DNA of 64,000 bases from Kineothrix sp. MB12-C1 (lineage in GTDB: Bacteria > Bacillota > Clostridia > Lachnospirales > Lachnospiraceae). Under the pieces are notes generated by a model. The model worked only from the letters and a program-made list of their open reading frames with translations, ran no database searches and was not told the DNA's origin. The translations under genes and the position numbers were made by a program. Shown here piece by piece: positions 32,117-41,498 of the stretch; position 1 is the first letter of the stretch, and the number at the start of each line of letters is the position of its first letter. The stretch is from positions 3,596,001 to 3,660,000 of the forward strand of contig NZ_CP132957.1 of NCBI RefSeq assembly GCF_030863805.1, written 5' to 3'.

Positions 32117-35100
32117 ATGGCTAAGGGTAAAGATACAAAAAAGAAAAATTGGAAGCTGCGCAGGCAACTGAGGAAGACACTTGGATGTTTGTTCATGATT
32201 TCAGCGATAATCGTGACGACGATACCGGTGCAGCCTGTAGAGGCGGCAAATAAATGGGATACAACAGTGTGGGCTACTTCACGGAGTGGCACAAGTAAAG
32301 GTGGGCTAATCCCTGATTTGGATAAAAATACTCCTATTTATCAGTCGGAAGATGGTACCTTCCAGTTTGCTTATGTGGATCAAAATGGCGATAGCAATAG
32401 TGCAAACTCTAATAAGTTTGCAGTTATTGTCGGTTATTTAAAGGAGCAGTCCTTGCCGGGTGGAAATCTAACTATCCGGGAAAAGATGGATGCTTATGTA
32501 AAATATACCGATACTCTGGGTACTACAGGAGGATATGCAGCAGCTAGTAGGAATGGAAAGCCCTTATACTATAAAAGTACCAAAATAGTATATGAAGACA
32601 AGTCGACCGGTGATATCTATCAGACAGATGGTACATGGGCCCCCGGTGTCGTAACGGTGAAAAAAACTGTATTCGATAAACTCAATCCGTGTAATCTCGA
32701 TTCTAAAGGGATATGGTGTCCGGATGGAAAGAATGATATCGATTTGTTCTATCATACTGCTTCAACTAATGGTATTCCGACAAATCCGGACGATTTAAAG
32801 GATGAAAGTAAATGGACACCTGCGTTGGGAAATGATTCGGGAAGAATTAAAGATGCCAAGGTATCTTATATTGGCAATCAATATGCAAAATATGATAGTA
32901 CTGCAAAAAATTGGAAGATTGCAGGCGATTCCACTAAACAGGAAAGTATATTTGGTGGTAGCGGAGTGGATGAAAGCGGAAAAGGAAGTGTAGCTGCAGC
33001 CAATATTATTAACTTAACGATTAGTAGCAGCCTGTTAGGAATCGGTGATTATGCCTTTTATAATTGCTTTAATATTCAGTCAGTTGTTTTTGCTGATGGT
33101 TTGAATACATTAGGAAATTGGTCGTTTGCTAATTGCGGAAACTTGACAATGGTTGAGATGCCGTTTAACGCAATGATCGATACGATAGGGGATCATGCGT
33201 TCTATAATTGCGGAAAATTGCAGGCTTTTGCGATGCCTACGGTTACAAGAGTGATAGGTGACTCTGCTTTTGAGAATTGTACAAGTTTAAGAACTATAGA
33301 TTTGATAAGGACAGAAGCAGGAGCGGATAAAAGCTCTAACTTGAAACAAATTGGCTATAAGGCCTTTAAAAACTGTTCTTCTTTGCAATATTTACGCCTT
33401 CCCAGTAGCTATGATGGTGCAGATGACAGTAATAAAAAAGTATTTCATTTATCAACTGTTCAAGGGTGCAGAAGTCTTCAATATATATCAACACAAAGTG
33501 AGGTCTTAGATTTTGTGACGGATAAATATGATTCTTCGGTAACTACTGATAACAAGGTAGATGGTACTTATGGATTCAGAGAGTTTAAGGCAGATGTTGG
33601 TGAGGCTTTTTATATCGAAGCTCCGGGATATGTAGCGGGAACAAATAATACGATAAAGACACCTGCTCATAAAACAGCAAATACCACGAAAACTGAAAAG
33701 GATACAGAAGATAAAGATATTAAAGTAAAACCGATAGCTTTTAAATATTATGGTGAAGATAAGTATGAAATTGTAGAACCTTCTACGGGAAAAAAGATTT
33801 CAGGTGGGGGGGAGCAAGCGATAGGGCTTGTTTATGCAGTGGACTCAGGCGGAAACCTCATTGTATTCCGAGTAGAGAATGAGAGTGGTGTGCCAATTTC
33901 AGGAGTAGCAGTTCCGGAACTTACTATGCCGGAACAAATTGGACCTTATGGAATTCAAACGATTGCATATGGTAGTTTTAATGATAATTGTTGGATAGAG
34001 AAAGTAACGATACCTGCATCAGTAAAAAGAATTAATAATGATGCATTTAAAGGTTCTCATAATCTAAAGCATGTTATCTTTACAAATGCAGCCAACATAG
34101 AAAGTATTGGAACGAATGCATTTGCAACACAGAAGATAAAGACTACTGCGCCTTCGCATGCGACAGGCGGTCAGGATGGTTTTGCATGTGGAGATGAGAC
34201 ATTTTTGGATGGGGCGCCTTTCCTCAGCTTCTCAGGAACTATTGAAAATGAAAAGGGAATAAATACAGAGCCTTTTAAATATGCAATGAAAGCTAGTGCA
34301 AGAATTAACGAGGGAAGACAGCCGATAACCTATATCACTTATTATAGTGGCTTCCCATCTAACTTAACGGTTCGGTATAATCATGACGAAAAAGTGCAGG
34401 CAGCGGAATTGATTGCGTTCCCTACAAAAGCAGAAGTAGAAAACGGATATGAGGTTGTTTTAGCAGGGACACCGACAGATCCAGATGACCCGACAGATCC
34501 AGATGATCCAGTAGATCCAATAACCCCTTCGACGACGGATAAATATCTATATCCTTATATTACCGATTCCATAAGTGCAGAAGCGAAGGCGGCTTTTACT
34601 AGTGGCAATCCGACGGAAAATCAGGTTAATATAAAAAACTCCGTATATCACATTGTAATACCGAAGGGTGTTACTGCGATTAAGGAAGGATTGTTCTCGG
34701 GCTTAGATACGAATGGGTATGTTTTAGGTGAAGGAAAAACACCTGAAGAATATGATAAAACTGCTGTTGATACTGAAAAATTTGCATCTCCTTCGGTGGA
34801 CATTCAAAGTATCACAGTAAAAAGTGTGAATAATATCCCTTCTTATGCCTTTGCAAGGATGCCGGAATTATTAAGAGCTTCTGTCGGTGGGGCATCGACT
34901 ATTGGTAGTTATGCATTCGACAAGAGTACGAAGTTGGCGGCAGCCGATATAGGACCGGATACTTCAGCACTCGGGTTACGTCCATTCAGCGATTGTACCG
35001 GTTTAACCGATGTGACTTTTACGGATAGTCCGTACTTTGCCTATGATAATGGTGTTATTTATGGGTTGACGAATGGTACGAAAACAAAGATTATGCAAGT

Positions 35101-37159
35101 ATTGCCGAGCAGAGGAAACTTGGTTGGATCTGGTATGGTGGGACCTGATGAATTCATAGGAATAAAAGAAATTGAAAAAGAAGCATTTATGAATTGTGAT
35201 GATATTGGTGAAGTAGATTTGAGTAAATCTTCAGTTGGTGAAATTCCTGAGAAGAGCTTTGCAGAATCCGATCGACTATATAAGGTTATTTTACCCGATA
35301 GTGCAAGAGCGATTAGAAATGGTGCATTCTGGAATACCCCTACGCTGAAGTTTGTGCAAATACCTAATAGTGTACAGCAGATAGCTCAAAACGCATTTGC
35401 TTATACACCACTTAAGGATGAACTCGGAAATTATAAAGGAGTTTATGGAGAGGACTTTGAGAAGGATCGCTCCAAGCTTGAATTCATTTGTCTTCCTGAC
35501 AGTAATGCGGCATTATATGCGGAAGATTACTCTTACATAGGTTGGACAACGAGTAATGATTTAAAAGTTAAATGGTCGGTAATGTTCTTTGATGCATCGG
35601 ATGAAAAGAATATTAAACTGATAAAGGAAGAAAGAGTTGTTCATGGAGAGAATGCTGAACTTCCTACACCACCTGATCATACCGAGGCTGGATTGATATT
35701 TGAACGTTGGTCACCGAGTGAGACTATTTTCAATCCGGTTACACAGGATAGAGAAGTCCTCGCTCTTTATAAGCCGAAGGATGTGACTACTCATACGGTA
35801 AGATTTTTCGACTATGCTAAAAAAGAGATGGCGGATTTCACGCAACAAGTCGTAGATGGCAAGGATGCAGTCCCGCCTTCTGCGGATAAGATGGTGCTAG
35901 ATGGTTTGGTATTTACCGGATGGGATAGATCATATGAAAAAATCAAGGCACCAATCGATATCTATGCTACCTATACGGCGAAGGAGGCTGATAAATTCAC
36001 AGTAACCTTCTGGACGGATACGGATATGACTAAGATGATAGGAAATCCTCAGCAAGTGGAGCCCGGAAAGAGTGCGGTAGAGCCTGCTCACCCTAAGAAG
36101 GAAGGCCATACATTTAGTGGCTGGTATCCGGCGACCTCATGGCAGAATGTAACGAAGGACTTGGATGTGGTCGCGATGTATACAGTAGGCGGTGGGGATG
36201 ACAATAACAACGGCAATAACAATGGTAACAACAATAATGGTAATAATAACGGTAACAATGGTGGAAATAATAACAATGGCAGCGACAGCAACAAGGATTC
36301 CGTATCTTCCAATAGTACAAAATATAAAGTTACAGTAAGCGGAGGAAGCGGAAGCGGAGATTATACGCCGGGTACGATTGTGAATATTAATGCGTATGCG
36401 ACCGCGGATGGTAAAGTATTCGATAAGTGGACCAGTTCCTCTGCAGGAGTTGGGTTCGTGAATGCCAGCGCTATCTCGACGACCTTTACGATGCCATCGA
36501 ATAATGTAGATATTACGGCGAACTTAAAGGATGGCGGAGGTTCCTCCACGGTTACAGGTAATTCGAGGAATCCGCTTCGCAACTCGACAACGACAGTGGA
36601 TATTACCAAGGGTGGTATCTCCAATTCGGACATAGCGTCAGCGAATGTAAACGGTTCTTCCGATGATTATGTGATTAAGATTACCGAAGATGCACAGGCT
36701 ACAGCGGCTGTGATTGCAGCTCTGGAAGCGAAATATGGGGATTTGAGCAATATCGCCTATCTGCCGATGGATATCAGTCTGTATGACTCCACAGGACAGA
36801 CGAAGATAACGGATGTAAGTGGAATTAGCGTGGATATTACGTTGCCTCTGCCGGATGAACTCATTCAATATGCGGGAAATAATAGAGCGGCAAGTGTGCT
36901 TAACGGGGAATTAGAAGAGTTAGGTGCTAAATTTACAACCATCGATGGTATTCCATGTATTCAGTTTACGGCAACTCATTTCTCTCCGTATACAATCTAT
37001 GTAGATAAAGGGAATCTTACGGAGGGCTTGCTGGATGCAACACCTAAGACCGGCGATCCCATACATCCGAAGTGGTTCCTGGCAATGGGACTTGCATGTA
37101 TCTCTATCATTTTATTTGCGAAAAAAGATAAAGGAATGCCAAGAGTAAAATCGGCTTAA
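32117..37159 (+). CDS. Large BspA-type leucine-rich-repeat surface protein with TPKTG sorting signal
   Basis: A 1680-residue secreted protein. A signal peptide (about residues 1-42, cleavage after VEA) is followed by LRR_5/BspA-type repeats in two blocks (about 290-500 and 600-1140; units such as IGDYAFYNCFNIQSVVF). A PTDPDDPTDPDDP linker lies between, then InlB-type B repeats (about 1150-1360, e.g. GHTFSGWYP), an Asn/Gly-rich spacer (about 1362-1395), another beta repeat, and a C-terminal domain shared with the next gene. The end is TPKTG (about residue 1644), a hydrophobic segment and KKDKG, a sortase signal. ATG 32117 follows GGAGGAGAG. A host-ligand or mucin/adhesion role is possible but unproven. 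Confidence 0.92.
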   Translation: MAKGKDTKKKNWKLRRQLRKTLGCLFMISAIIVTTIPVQPVEAANKWDTTVWATSRSGTSKGGLIPDLDKNTPIYQSEDGTFQFAYVDQNGDSNSANSNKFAVIVGYLKEQSLPGGNLTIREKMDAYVKYTDTLGTTGGYAAASRNGKPLYYKSTKIVYEDKSTGDIYQTDGTWAPGVVTVKKTVFDKLNPCNLDSKGIWCPDGKNDIDLFYHTASTNGIPTNPDDLKDESKWTPALGNDSGRIKDAKVSYIGNQYAKYDSTAKNWKIAGDSTKQESIFGGSGVDESGKGSVAAANIINLTISSSLLGIGDYAFYNCFNIQSVVFADGLNTLGNWSFANCGNLTMVEMPFNAMIDTIGDHAFYNCGKLQAFAMPTVTRVIGDSAFENCTSLRTIDLIRTEAGADKSSNLKQIGYKAFKNCSSLQYLRLPSSYDGADDSNKKVFHLSTVQGCRSLQYISTQSEVLDFVTDKYDSSVTTDNKVDGTYGFREFKADVGEAFYIEAPGYVAGTNNTIKTPAHKTANTTKTEKDTEDKDIKVKPIAFKYYGEDKYEIVEPSTGKKISGGGEQAIGLVYAVDSGGNLIVFRVENESGVPISGVAVPELTMPEQIGPYGIQTIAYGSFNDNCWIEKVTIPASVKRINNDAFKGSHNLKHVIFTNAANIESIGTNAFATQKIKTTAPSHATGGQDGFACGDETFLDGAPFLSFSGTIENEKGINTEPFKYAMKASARINEGRQPITYITYYSGFPSNLTVRYNHDEKVQAAELIAFPTKAEVENGYEVVLAGTPTDPDDPTDPDDPVDPITPSTTDKYLYPYITDSISAEAKAAFTSGNPTENQVNIKNSVYHIVIPKGVTAIKEGLFSGLDTNGYVLGEGKTPEEYDKTAVDTEKFASPSVDIQSITVKSVNNIPSYAFARMPELLRASVGGASTIGSYAFDKSTKLAAADIGPDTSALGLRPFSDCTGLTDVTFTDSPYFAYDNGVIYGLTNGTKTKIMQVLPSRGNLVGSGMVGPDEFIGIKEIEKEAFMNCDDIGEVDLSKSSVGEIPEKSFAESDRLYKVILPDSARAIRNGAFWNTPTLKFVQIPNSVQQIAQNAFAYTPLKDELGNYKGVYGEDFEKDRSKLEFICLPDSNAALYAEDYSYIGWTTSNDLKVKWSVMFFDASDEKNIKLIKEERVVHGENAELPTPPDHTEAGLIFERWSPSETIFNPVTQDREVLALYKPKDVTTHTVRFFDYAKKEMADFTQQVVDGKDAVPPSADKMVLDGLVFTGWDRSYEKIKAPIDIYATYTAKEADKFTVTFWTDTDMTKMIGNPQQVEPGKSAVEPAHPKKEGHTFSGWYPATSWQNVTKDLDVVAMYTVGGGDDNNNGNNNGNNNNGNNNGNNGGNNNNGSDSNKDSVSSNSTKYKVTVSGGSGSGDYTPGTIVNINAYATADGKVFDKWTSSSAGVGFVNASAISTTFTMPSNNVDITANLKDGGGSSTVTGNSRNPLRNSTTTVDITKGGISNSDIASANVNGSSDDYVIKITEDAQATAAVIAALEAKYGDLSNIAYLPMDISLYDSTGQTKITDVSGISVDITLPLPDELIQYAGNNRAASVLNGELEELGAKFTTIDGIPCIQFTATHFSPYTIYVDKGNLTEGLLDATPKTGDPIHPKWFLAMGLACISIILFAKKDKGMPRVKSA

Positions 37160-37174
37160 GCTTAGGGGGAGTCT

Positions 37175-39766
37175 ATGGATAATAGGAAAATTATGATTCT
37201 TGCGGGAATGCTGCTATGTATTGCGGCTGCAGCATTCCAGCTTTCGCCGTCGCAGGTGAAAGCGGAATCGGCGTCAGCCTCCGATTTTCAGATGAAGGGC
37301 GATACATTGGTAAAATATACGGGCACAGCTAGCGCTGTGTCCATTCCGGTATTTGTGAAGAATATCGGAAAAGAAGCATTTCAGGGACATACGGAACTTA
37401 TTAAGGTGGAGATACCGGGATATGTGGAAAGTATTGGTGCTAATGCATTCGAAGGTTGTACTTCTCTTGAGAAGATAGCAATTCCCGATACAGTGACGGA
37501 GCTTGGTGCGGGCGTATTCAGCAGTTGCAGTTCACTGAAAACAGTAACTCTGGGAAAGAAGCTTTCCAAGCTTGGAGATGGTGCTTTTGCGGACTGTACC
37601 TCTCTCGGTCAATTGAAAGTAAGTGCGGATAATACAGATTTTTCTTATGAATCCGGAGCAATTTATAACAAAGATAAGACAATCTTATATGGCCTTCTGC
37701 CGGGATACAGCCAGGAAGTATATAAGATGCCTGCCACAGTAAAGACAATAAGAAATAACGCTTTTTGGGGATGTGAGAATCTGACAAAGGTAGAAATAGG
37801 AAGCAATGTGAAAGCAATACCTGATTATGCATTTGCTAATTGTAGAAACTTAGAGAAGGTTAGGTTTTCCTATTCCGTATCCGGTATTGGTTTAAAAGCA
37901 TTTATGGATTGTATCAATTTGGGAGAGATTGAAATACCCGAATCAGTATCCAAGATACATGAAACGGCCTTTGATGGCTGCCCGAATCTTGTGATTTTGG
38001 CAAAGGAAGGTTCTTATGCGGCGAAGTATGAGGCGTCCCGTGATAAATCCCAGGTGTCCAGAAATGAATATGAGGATGTATTACATGATTCCGGAGAAGA
38101 GAGCATCGGACAAGGTGATGAGGATAGTTCAGAAGATTCTGCGAACTCAGCGAATACAGGTTCTCTTCTTGGACAAAGTAAGATTGTGGGTGGTAATGCA
38201 ATAGTATTTATAGACAATAACCGTTCCAAAGTGCTATCGGGAAATGAGCAGGGAGAAAGCGAAACGCAAAGCAGTACGAATTCCCCTGAGATTATAGGAG
38301 GGGAGACGGCGAGTAATAGCATTGCTAAATATACGATAGTTAATGATAAAATTGCAGATCAGGCGTATTATGGCAATGCAGGCTTGACATCATATGACAT
38401 ACCTCAGACTGTGAAAGCAATTGGCAGCTTTTCCTTTGCCCGCTCAGGATTGACTTCTATCGAGGTACCGGACGGAGTGGAATCAATCGGTTATGGTGCA
38501 TTTTATCATTGCGATAATCTGGCATCTATTACGATTCCTGATTCAGTGACAACGATAGAACCTTCTGCATTGAATAAGACGAAATGGATGGAAGAGCGTC
38601 TGACAGATAAGAAGAATCCGTTTGTCATTGTGGGAGATGGTATTCTGATTGCTTATACGGGCAGTTTGGAGAGTGTTGCAATACCGGAAGGCGTGAAGCA
38701 GATCGGTGCGGAAGCATTTATGGATAATCGAAAGATAACTGCGGTTACACTTCCCAGTACTTGTAAAGTGATCGGTGAAGATGCTTTTGCCGGATGCAGC
38801 AATCTAGTGAGTGTGGCTGGCGGCAGTTATGTGGAAGAAATTAGGGATAGAGCCTTTGTCGGATGTCCAATCAGTACGATTAAAATTCCTGCATCTGTGA
38901 AGTCGATAGGTTTACGGGCTTATGACATTACAGGGACCGGTAAAGACGATGGAAGCAAGATCGCTGTTTTTCTGGGAGGAAGCCTTCCTAAGATATCCTA
39001 TGAGAAAACGGCTACCCGATTGCCGAATGAAATACAAAGAGATGCGGTATTTAAAGATGTAAGAATCGCTATTGTCAGTGATGATATTACACCTGAAGAT
39101 GTGGTGGATACGGTATTAGACTATGATAAAGGTGGATTCCGCGGATTTGTCTGTACGGTGGAACAGACGGCGGAACAGGATACTCAGGGAAGACTTCGTA
39201 TCAAGTTCTGTATTATGAAGGAAGAAGATGTGGAAGTGACAACGGTTCCGAGACATGTGACAGTGTACGGTAAGACCTATAAGATATCTAATCCCAATGA
39301 AGCGGTAGTATATGCTTCCAACGAGGAAGATGCCGGCGAAGAGAAAGATATAACAGTAGAGATAAATAGTCAGACCTTACCAACAGTTCCTTCGGTTCAA
39401 GCGAAACTATCCGGAGCAGAAAATAACTATATTTTACAAATAAATGATAACCCTGATGCAGGTAAGGATATTGCTGCCGCGTATAAAAAAGCAGTGGCCG
39501 GCGGACGGATAGCGAGCATGCAAGCTTATGATATTGCGTTATATGATGGGAAAACTATGACTCCGATCAGCAAGGCGGGTAAGCAACAAATGACCATAAC
39601 GATTCCGAAGCCGAATGGCGTCATAGCCGAGGGACTTAAGGTGCTTTGTCTGGATGAAGATGGGCAATTGGAAAAAGTGAATGCACGGTTAATTGTAGTA
39701 AATGGAATTACATGCGTCCAGTTCGATGCAGAACGTTTTACTACTTATGTATTTTATAATAATTAA
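37175..39766 (+). CDS. Secreted BspA-type leucine-rich-repeat protein without sorting signal
   Basis: An 863-residue protein with a signal peptide (about 1-31, cleavage after VKA). BspA-type LRR units form two blocks (about residues 45-290 and 400-610; e.g. IGANAFEGCTSLEKIAIP), split by a Ser/Glu/Asn-rich low-complexity region (about 300-375). The last ~130 residues resemble the C-terminal domain of the upstream LRR protein (MQAYDIALYD and ITCVQFDAERFTTYVFY against the matching stretches). No LPXTG-like motif or membrane tail is present, so it is probably secreted or non-covalently bound. ATG 37175, AGGGGGAG upstream, 15 bp after the first LRR gene, so one operon with srtB. Confidence 0.9.
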   Translation: MDNRKIMILAGMLLCIAAAAFQLSPSQVKAESASASDFQMKGDTLVKYTGTASAVSIPVFVKNIGKEAFQGHTELIKVEIPGYVESIGANAFEGCTSLEKIAIPDTVTELGAGVFSSCSSLKTVTLGKKLSKLGDGAFADCTSLGQLKVSADNTDFSYESGAIYNKDKTILYGLLPGYSQEVYKMPATVKTIRNNAFWGCENLTKVEIGSNVKAIPDYAFANCRNLEKVRFSYSVSGIGLKAFMDCINLGEIEIPESVSKIHETAFDGCPNLVILAKEGSYAAKYEASRDKSQVSRNEYEDVLHDSGEESIGQGDEDSSEDSANSANTGSLLGQSKIVGGNAIVFIDNNRSKVLSGNEQGESETQSSTNSPEIIGGETASNSIAKYTIVNDKIADQAYYGNAGLTSYDIPQTVKAIGSFSFARSGLTSIEVPDGVESIGYGAFYHCDNLASITIPDSVTTIEPSALNKTKWMEERLTDKKNPFVIVGDGILIAYTGSLESVAIPEGVKQIGAEAFMDNRKITAVTLPSTCKVIGEDAFAGCSNLVSVAGGSYVEEIRDRAFVGCPISTIKIPASVKSIGLRAYDITGTGKDDGSKIAVFLGGSLPKISYEKTATRLPNEIQRDAVFKDVRIAIVSDDITPEDVVDTVLDYDKGGFRGFVCTVEQTAEQDTQGRLRIKFCIMKEEDVEVTTVPRHVTVYGKTYKISNPNEAVVYASNEEDAGEEKDITVEINSQTLPTVPSVQAKLSGAENNYILQINDNPDAGKDIAAAYKKAVAGGRIASMQAYDIALYDGKTMTPISKAGKQQMTITIPKPNGVIAEGLKVLCLDEDGQLEKVNARLIVVNGITCVQFDAERFTTYVFYNN

Positions 39767-39834
39767 AGATGATTATGAAAGAACCACCCGGTGGTATAAT
39801 AATATTATTATTTATTGGAAAAGAGGGGATGGTT

Positions 39835-40401
39835 ATGAAGAGTAAAGAGGATAAGATACGGCCGGAAGACCGCGAAGAACTGTTTAAAGTATGGAAATCC
39901 CGATTTGAGAAAAATAAGCACCGCCATAGGGACATATTATGGGAAGATGTGCAAAAGAAATTGGAAAACAACGAAGGAAAGCTATGGTCGCTGGAACAAA
40001 TGGAGGTGACCGGAGGTGAACCCGACGTTGTTGGATACGATGAGAAAACAGATGAGTATATCTTCTATGATTGTGCGGCAGAAAGCCCTAAGGAACGCAG
40101 AAGTCTTTGTTATGACCGCAGAGCATTGGACTCCCGCAAACAGGCGAAGCCGGCAAGCAGCGTTATGGATATGGCGCAGACCATGGGCATTGAACTGCTA
40201 ACGGAAGAAGAATACCGGGAACTGCAAAAGCTTGGTAAATTCGATCAAAAGACATCCAGCTGGGTAAAGACGCCGGATAATATTCGAGAACTGGGCGGTG
40301 CGATTTTCTGTGATTATCGCTATGGTACTGTCTTCGTTTATCATAACGGAGCTGAAAGCTACTACTCATCTAGAGGATTTCGAGGCGTATTGAAAGTATA
40401 A
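39835..40401 (+). CDS. DUF4256 family protein
   Basis: A 188-residue cytosolic protein matching the DUF4256 family. I recognise the conserved run FEKNKHRHRDILWEDVQKKL, the GGEPDVVGYDEKTDEYIFYD segment, SPKERRSLCYDR, MGIELLTEEEYR and YHNGAESYYSSRGFRG. The family has no established function. ATG 39835 follows AGAGGGG at good spacing; codons upstream in the frame (from 39769) are unlike the family. Upstream is ACCACC-C-GGTGGT (39783-39795) and TATAAT, a possible separate promoter. The stop TAA (40399-40401) lies in a repeat. Confidence 0.85.
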   Translation: MKSKEDKIRPEDREELFKVWKSRFEKNKHRHRDILWEDVQKKLENNEGKLWSLEQMEVTGGEPDVVGYDEKTDEYIFYDCAAESPKERRSLCYDRRALDSRKQAKPASSVMDMAQTMGIELLTEEEYRELQKLGKFDQKTSSWVKTPDNIRELGGAIFCDYRYGTVFVYHNGAESYYSSRGFRGVLKV

Positions 40402-40483
40402 TATTTTAATAATATATACTGCGCCGAGCAAAGCGAGTGTGCAAAAAGCATACCGCAGCCGCTTGCGGCTAAGGTATAAAAGA
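40392..40483 (+). repeat. 79-bp family repeat, single dispersed copy
   Basis: Copy of the unit at 30683, with the same order of blocks: GTATAATATTTT, CTGCGCCGAGC, GCGAGTGTGCA, CATACCG, CCGCTTGCGG. It overlaps the last codons and TAA stop of the DUF4256 gene. Confidence 0.8.
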
Positions 40484-40515
40484 AAAACAACCATCTGACA
40501 AAAAGTAACGAATAA

Positions 40516-40556
40516 CGACTCCCGGCATAAATTAATTAAAAAGCCGGGAGCGTTTT
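40516..40556 (+). promoter_or_regulatory. Hairpin covering the ribosome binding site of the subtilase gene
   Basis: CTCCCGGC (40519-40526) pairs with GCCGGGAG (40543-40550), extended by AACG with CGTT across one bulged base. The right arm contains GGGAG, the only plausible ribosome binding site for ATG 40557. It could be a terminator for upstream transcription (CG then T4) or a switch that hides the ribosome binding site. Confidence 0.6.
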
Positions 40557-41483
40557 ATGTTTCGGGTAAGACAACAGGTAGGTTGTACGGATGAATTAGT
40601 CGCCTCCTGCAACTGCAGAAATAGTGAAGATAATATCAGGGTGGCGGTACTTGATACAGGAATTGGGAATCATCCCGATTTTGAAGGTAGAGTGGACGCC
40701 TTTTATGATTTTCTGCATGGGGGAAGGAACGCCTACGATGATAGCGGCCATGGAACCCATGTGATTGGATGTATCGGAGGAAGCGGGAAGGCTTCCGGTG
40801 GGATGTACAAGGGAATTGCTCCCCATTGCCGCCTGGTAGTAGGAAAAGTTCTGGATGAGAACGGTGATGGCAATATAGATCATATGAAACAGGGGATTGA
40901 GTGGGTTCTGGATATTAAGGATAGATATAAGATAAGAGTGCTGAATATCTCCATTGGTATCGGATATATAGACAATAAAAATAGGATGGAGGAATTGGTG
41001 CGCGCAGTGGATGAAGCGTGGGACAGCGGCATTGTAGTGGTGTGTGCTGCGGGCAATATGGGGCCTAAGCCTATGACGATATCCCCGCTTGGGGCAAGTA
41101 AGAAGGTCATTACAGTAGGATGTCATGAAGGTGGTTATTTTGGAAAAAGGAGTTCTCTGTGCGAAGAATATTCAGGGAGAGGACCGTCGCCTTATGCGGT
41201 GAAGAAACCGGATGTGGTAGCTCCCGGAACAGATATTATTTCCTGTAATGTAGCTTGTCGCCAGTCATTTCGCGGTTACCGGAATGCTTATACGAAGAAG
41301 AGCGGTACATCGATGGCGACGCCGATTGTTTCGGGTGCAGTAGCCTTGCTCTTACAAAAGTATCCGTATCTTACGAATGAACAGGTAAAACGGAAACTCA
41401 GTTATAGTGCAACGGACTTGCAGGAGCCGTGGACGAAGCAAGGATGGGGCATGATAAATGTAAGAAGAATGCTTGCTCCCTGA
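40557..41483 (+). CDS. Subtilisin-family (S8) serine protease, probably intracellular
   Basis: A 308-residue subtilase with the full catalytic set: Asp33 (VLDTGIG), His65 (SGHGTHV), oxyanion Asn167 (AAGNMG) and Ser252 (GTSMATP). No signal peptide and no long propeptide (about 26 residues ahead of the domain), which resembles intracellular serine proteases. Several Cys residues (10, 18, 20, 72, 91) are unusual for the group. ATG 40557 is preceded by GGGAG embedded in a hairpin. A role in protein turnover or regulated proteolysis is inference. It is followed by the promoter of the next operon. Confidence 0.93.
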   Translation: MFRVRQQVGCTDELVASCNCRNSEDNIRVAVLDTGIGNHPDFEGRVDAFYDFLHGGRNAYDDSGHGTHVIGCIGGSGKASGGMYKGIAPHCRLVVGKVLDENGDGNIDHMKQGIEWVLDIKDRYKIRVLNISIGIGYIDNKNRMEELVRAVDEAWDSGIVVVCAAGNMGPKPMTISPLGASKKVITVGCHEGGYFGKRSSLCEEYSGRGPSPYAVKKPDVVAPGTDIISCNVACRQSFRGYRNAYTKKSGTSMATPIVSGAVALLLQKYPYLTNEQVKRKLSYSATDLQEPWTKQGWGMINVRRMLAP

Positions 41484-41498
41484 GAAATAAAATATGTA

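Noticed and set aside
36088-36320. Leu/Cys-rich minus-strand frames in the LRR gene
   Set aside because: They are antisense of the Asn/Gly-rich low-complexity linker.
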